9,005 nucleotides of DNA from Gammaproteobacteria bacterium (lineage in GTDB: Bacteria; Pseudomonadota; Gammaproteobacteria; SZUA-229): the NCBI GenBank assembly GCA_029879605.1, contig JAOUQA010000059.1, positions 1 to 9,005 on the forward strand, given 5' to 3'. Positions 7,295-9,005 of the stretch are shown here, piece by piece (positions within the stretch are counted from its first letter, which is position 1; each line of letters begins with the position of its first letter). The notes beneath the pieces were generated by a model that worked only from the letters and a program-made list of their open reading frames with translations, did no database searches and had not been told where the DNA came from. Both the position numbers and the translations under genes were made by a program.

Positions 7295-8380
7295 TTATTT
7301 TTGTCTTCTCTTTTTAAAGTCATTTCTTATTTCTGATAGCAGTTCTTCGTAAAGATGTTTTCTTGGCATATGATCCCATAAAATCATTTTGTTGAAATAA
7401 TCCTGCTCATCCAGGTGAAGTGCTTTTATCTCATCTTTTGTAAGAAGTCCGAGTGTTTCAATATTTGAAGGCGATAGCCCGGTTGTTTCAACCATTTGTT
7501 TTTGAATTAATGGGCTTATCTGATGATTGATATAATTATATGATTCATTAATGTTCTTGCCATTTTTGTTAATCAGGTAGCTATCAAACATTCCAACAGC
7601 GCCTTCTTTGGGTATGAGCATTTTGAAATTCAGCTTCTTTGCTTTGAGTCTTTCAGATGGGTCGAACCAGCTGTTCATGGCGATCACATTATTTTGAGTG
7701 GCAAAAATTAATGCTTCATTTTCACCTTTGTAATAGCCATGCGTGTTTTTATTTAGTTCAAGGAGACTGGTTTTTACATGGTTAAGCTGTTCTCGTGTCA
7801 GGCTGTATACATTCTTGTAGCCCAGGTAGAGTGCTGTTACCCAAATCATTGAAACATCATCCCAGAGAGCAACCTGTCCTTTGTATCTTGGATCCCAGAG
7901 TATTCCCCAGCTATCGGGTTGAGGTATAACATCCTGGTTATAAAGCAGGCCAGTTGGTCCCCATGCCCAGGGAACTGCATAAACATTACCATCAAATAAG
8001 CCCCAGTTAGAATACTGGAGATTATGATGCAGGCTTTTATAGTTTGGTATTCTGCTAAGTTCCAGTGGTTTTACAAGTTCCATATCGTGAAGCAATTTAA
8101 TGCCTTCATTGGAGATCAGAAAAATATCAAAATCAGCTTTTGATTCGGCGACATCAATTATTGCATCAAGATTCTGTAAGGGAGTGAATTCAATAAGAGT
8201 GTTGTATTGCTGCTCAAAACTTTCATAGCCAATTGTTTTATTTTTATTGACCGGGTCAGCATATACATCCCAGCCGGCTATCTTTAAAACTGTTTTTTCA
8301 GCAACACATGGGTTGATGTAAAAAAATAAACAGAGAAATAAATATATGAACGGCTGAAATTGATGAAAATATCTTTTCAT
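7295..8380 (-). CDS. Periplasmic substrate-binding protein of the PotD/PotF (polyamine) type, no transporter nearby
   Basis: A secreted solute-binding protein of about 361 residues. Family-like blocks are LKIAGWDVYADP at the mature N-terminus, DFDIFLIS, the hinge segment YAVPWAWGPTGLLYN, WDPRYKGQVALWDD, and the C-terminal WDHMPRKHLYEELLSEI, as in extracellular solute-binding proteins related to spermidine/putrescine binders. The start at 8380 gives a typical signal peptide (MKRYFHQF, hydrophobic core, cleavage probably after CVA before EKTVLK), with a weak GGA 7 bases upstream. An in-frame ATG at 8392 adds only MDTH and cannot be excluded. The NPC before the cleavage site is not a good lipobox. 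No permease or ATPase gene is adjacent; the next gene is a sensor kinase starting at the very next base. A sensory role, presenting ligand to that kinase, is therefore more likely than transport (inference). The ligand is unknown; a polyamine or other small cation is a guess from the family. Confidence 0.85.
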   Translation of the reverse strand: MKRYFHQFQPFIYLFLCLFFYINPCVAEKTVLKIAGWDVYADPVNKNKTIGYESFEQQYNTLIEFTPLQNLDAIIDVAESKADFDIFLISNEGIKLLHDMELVKPLELSRIPNYKSLHHNLQYSNWGLFDGNVYAVPWAWGPTGLLYNQDVIPQPDSWGILWDPRYKGQVALWDDVSMIWVTALYLGYKNVYSLTREQLNHVKTSLLELNKNTHGYYKGENEALIFATQNNVIAMNSWFDPSERLKAKKLNFKMLIPKEGAVGMFDSYLINKNGKNINESYNYINHQISPLIQKQMVETTGLSPSNIETLGLLTKDEIKALHLDEQDYFNKMILWDHMPRKHLYEELLSEIRNDFKKRRQK

Positions 8381-8414
8381 ATGGGTATCCATCTGGAATT
8401 ACAGCTATTAGCTG

Positions 8415-8442
8415 TATAGTTAGTGTTTTAACTATAGTTAAA
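8415..8442. repeat. Nested palindromes upstream of the binding-protein gene, possible operator
   Basis: A perfect 16-base palindrome TTTAACTATAGTTAAA (8427-8442) overlaps an inverted repeat TATAGTTA (8415-8422) / TAACTATA (8429-8436). The unit TAGTTA thus occurs three times in alternating orientation, about 30-75 bases before the binding-protein start and over the predicted transcription start. This is what a dimeric repressor or activator site looks like. AT-rich palindromes also occur by chance, so function is unproven. Confidence 0.4.
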
Positions 8443-8443
8443 T

Positions 8444-8472
8444 ATTATATTAATTTAAATGTCTGTTTATAA
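8444..8472 (-). promoter_or_regulatory. Possible promoter of the binding-protein/kinase operon
   Basis: On the - strand there is a perfect -10 hexamer TATAAT (8444-8449), with a weak -35-like TTATAA (8467-8472) 17 bases upstream. Transcription would start near 8437, inside the palindrome, about 45 to 57 bases before the two candidate start codons. In so AT-rich a stretch the match has limited weight. Confidence 0.3.
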
Positions 8473-8706
8473 AGAATGAAGCTGCTTGTTGCAAGTCAGG
8501 CTAGTTATTGACCTTGCATGTATTAAGGGATTTGAGTGAAGTGATTAAGATTTTGCTGGCCAAATAGCTCAGTGAGGTTTGTTTTCCGAGAAAAGAACCA
8601 GGTCGACTGGCAGGTAAGTATCTTGTGTTTATATGCCAGGAGAATTTTTAGTTACTACTCCTGATGCACGTGGTGTTATCAGCCTGGGTGCAGGTAAACT
8701 GATTAA

Positions 8707-8726
8707 CTAATGTATCGATACATTAG
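8707..8726. repeat. 20-base perfect palindrome over the FKBP stop codon
   Basis: CTAATGTATCGATACATTAG is identical to its reverse complement. It covers the last codons and the TAG stop of the FKBP gene. As RNA it could fold into an 8-bp stem with a TCGA loop. No T-run follows on the - strand, so it is not a standard intrinsic terminator. Confidence 0.5.
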
Positions 8727-9005
8727 GGTTGTCGGCACCTTTTCTAATTTCTTCGGCAGTGGCATCACGGATCTCAAGTACATTTACTGTGAAACGAGCG
8801 GTTTTCCCTGCCAGTGGGTGGTTACCATCGAGTGTCAGCTTGTCATTATCGATTTTGGTAACGACAAATGTTTTGGTTTCTCCCGCATCATTAGCCATTT
8901 CAACCTGTATGCCTAATTGGCGGAACTGGGGTGGGACATTTTCAATATCGTCTGTAAAAGTCATTTCCGGGTCATGTTCACCAAAGCCCTCGGCGGGGGT
9001 ACTTC
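8707..9005 (-). CDS. SlyD-like FKBP-type peptidyl-prolyl cis-trans isomerase (N-terminal part missing)
   Basis: This is the C-terminal part of an FKBP-family prolyl isomerase and chaperone, which would act in the cytoplasm on folding proteins. The frame is open to the window edge. The residues STPAEGFGEHDPEM before the ATG at 8964 match the SlyD segment PEDAYGERDPEM, so that ATG is internal. The visible 98 residues run through the insert-in-flap domain (FTDDIENVPPQFRQLGIQVEM and VVTKIDNDKLTL) to the hallmark DGNHPLAGKTARFTVNVLEIRDAT, which closes the FKBP domain. The short end KGADNPNVSIH lacks the long histidine- and cysteine-rich metal-binding tail of E. coli SlyD. Other SlyD/FkpB-type paralogues are possible, so no gene symbol is given. 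The last codons and the stop lie in a 20-base perfect palindrome. Confidence 0.92.
   Translation of the reverse strand, partial: STPAEGFGEHDPEMTFTDDIENVPPQFRQLGIQVEMANDAGETKTFVVTKIDNDKLTLDGNHPLAGKTARFTVNVLEIRDATAEEIRKGADNPNVSIH

Larger units (their letters stand above)
8393..8706. other. 314-base intergenic gap between the FKBP and binding-protein genes
   Basis: No convincing gene is present. The part next to the binding-protein gene (8401-8472) is very AT-rich, with nested palindromes and a possible promoter. The rest (8473-8706) has mixed composition; it holds a short inverted repeat CAGGAG/CTCCTG (8637-8642, 8658-8663). It also contains a 25-codon + strand frame (ATG 8633 to TAA 8710) with coding-like residues (TPDARGVISLGAGKLIN) but no ribosome binding site, possibly the tail of a decayed gene. 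No tRNA or clear intrinsic terminator was found. Confidence 0.6.

Noticed and set aside
7295..8392. Binding protein as part of an ABC transporter operon
   Set aside because: No permease or ATPase gene is adjacent; the next gene is a sensor kinase and the upstream neighbour is an FKBP isomerase.
8707..8964. FKBP protein as a complete 85-residue gene starting at 8964
   Set aside because: The frame stays open to the window edge and the upstream residues match SlyD, so the gene is cut by the window, not short.

Overview
The window looks like a stretch of a gammaproteobacterial chromosome of moderate to low GC. The evidence is a periplasmic nitrate reductase cluster in the enterobacterial-type order G-H-B-C, a MetA-family homoserine acyltransferase and a SlyD-like FKBP isomerase. 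I cannot name the genus. No mobile element, tRNA, rRNA or CRISPR array is visible.

Region 1 (1-2491, + strand) is the distal part of a nap operon: the 3' part of napG, then napH, napB and napC. They are joined by a 1-base overlap, a 4-base overlap and a 24-base gap. NapC (tetrahaem, membrane anchored) and NapG/NapH (Fe-S quinol-oxidising branch) pass electrons to the dihaem NapB, which reduces the catalytic subunit NapA. napA is not in the window and presumably lies just upstream. A 12-bp-stem hairpin follows napC.

Region 2 (2588-5029, + strand) holds three genes with separate ribosome binding sites. They are a small cysteine-rich protein resembling the zinc/[2Fe-2S] N-terminal domain of CopZ, an uncharacterised P-loop ATPase or kinase, and a divergent homoserine O-acyltransferase (MetA family) for methionine synthesis. 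The ATPase and metA lie 27 bases apart and are probably co-transcribed.

Region 3 (5037-8392, - strand, convergent with metA) is an AT-rich signalling module. From 5' to 3' on its own strand it has a periplasmic polyamine-type substrate-binding protein without any transporter genes. Next is a membrane sensor histidine kinase whose ATG directly follows the binding protein's stop codon. A stand-alone receiver-domain response regulator of the Rcp1 type comes last, with its own good sigma70-like promoter. The likely reading is that the binding protein presents a small ligand to the kinase, which phosphorylates the receiver; this is inference. Palindromic, operator-like sequences lie in front of the binding-protein gene and in the response-regulator promoter.

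Region 4 (8393-9005) contains a 314-base gap with palindromes and little else. It ends with the C-terminal part of a SlyD-like FKBP peptidyl-prolyl isomerase on the - strand, cut by the window edge.

The most interesting parts are the orphan binding-protein/kinase/receiver module and the P-loop protein paired with an atypical MetA.
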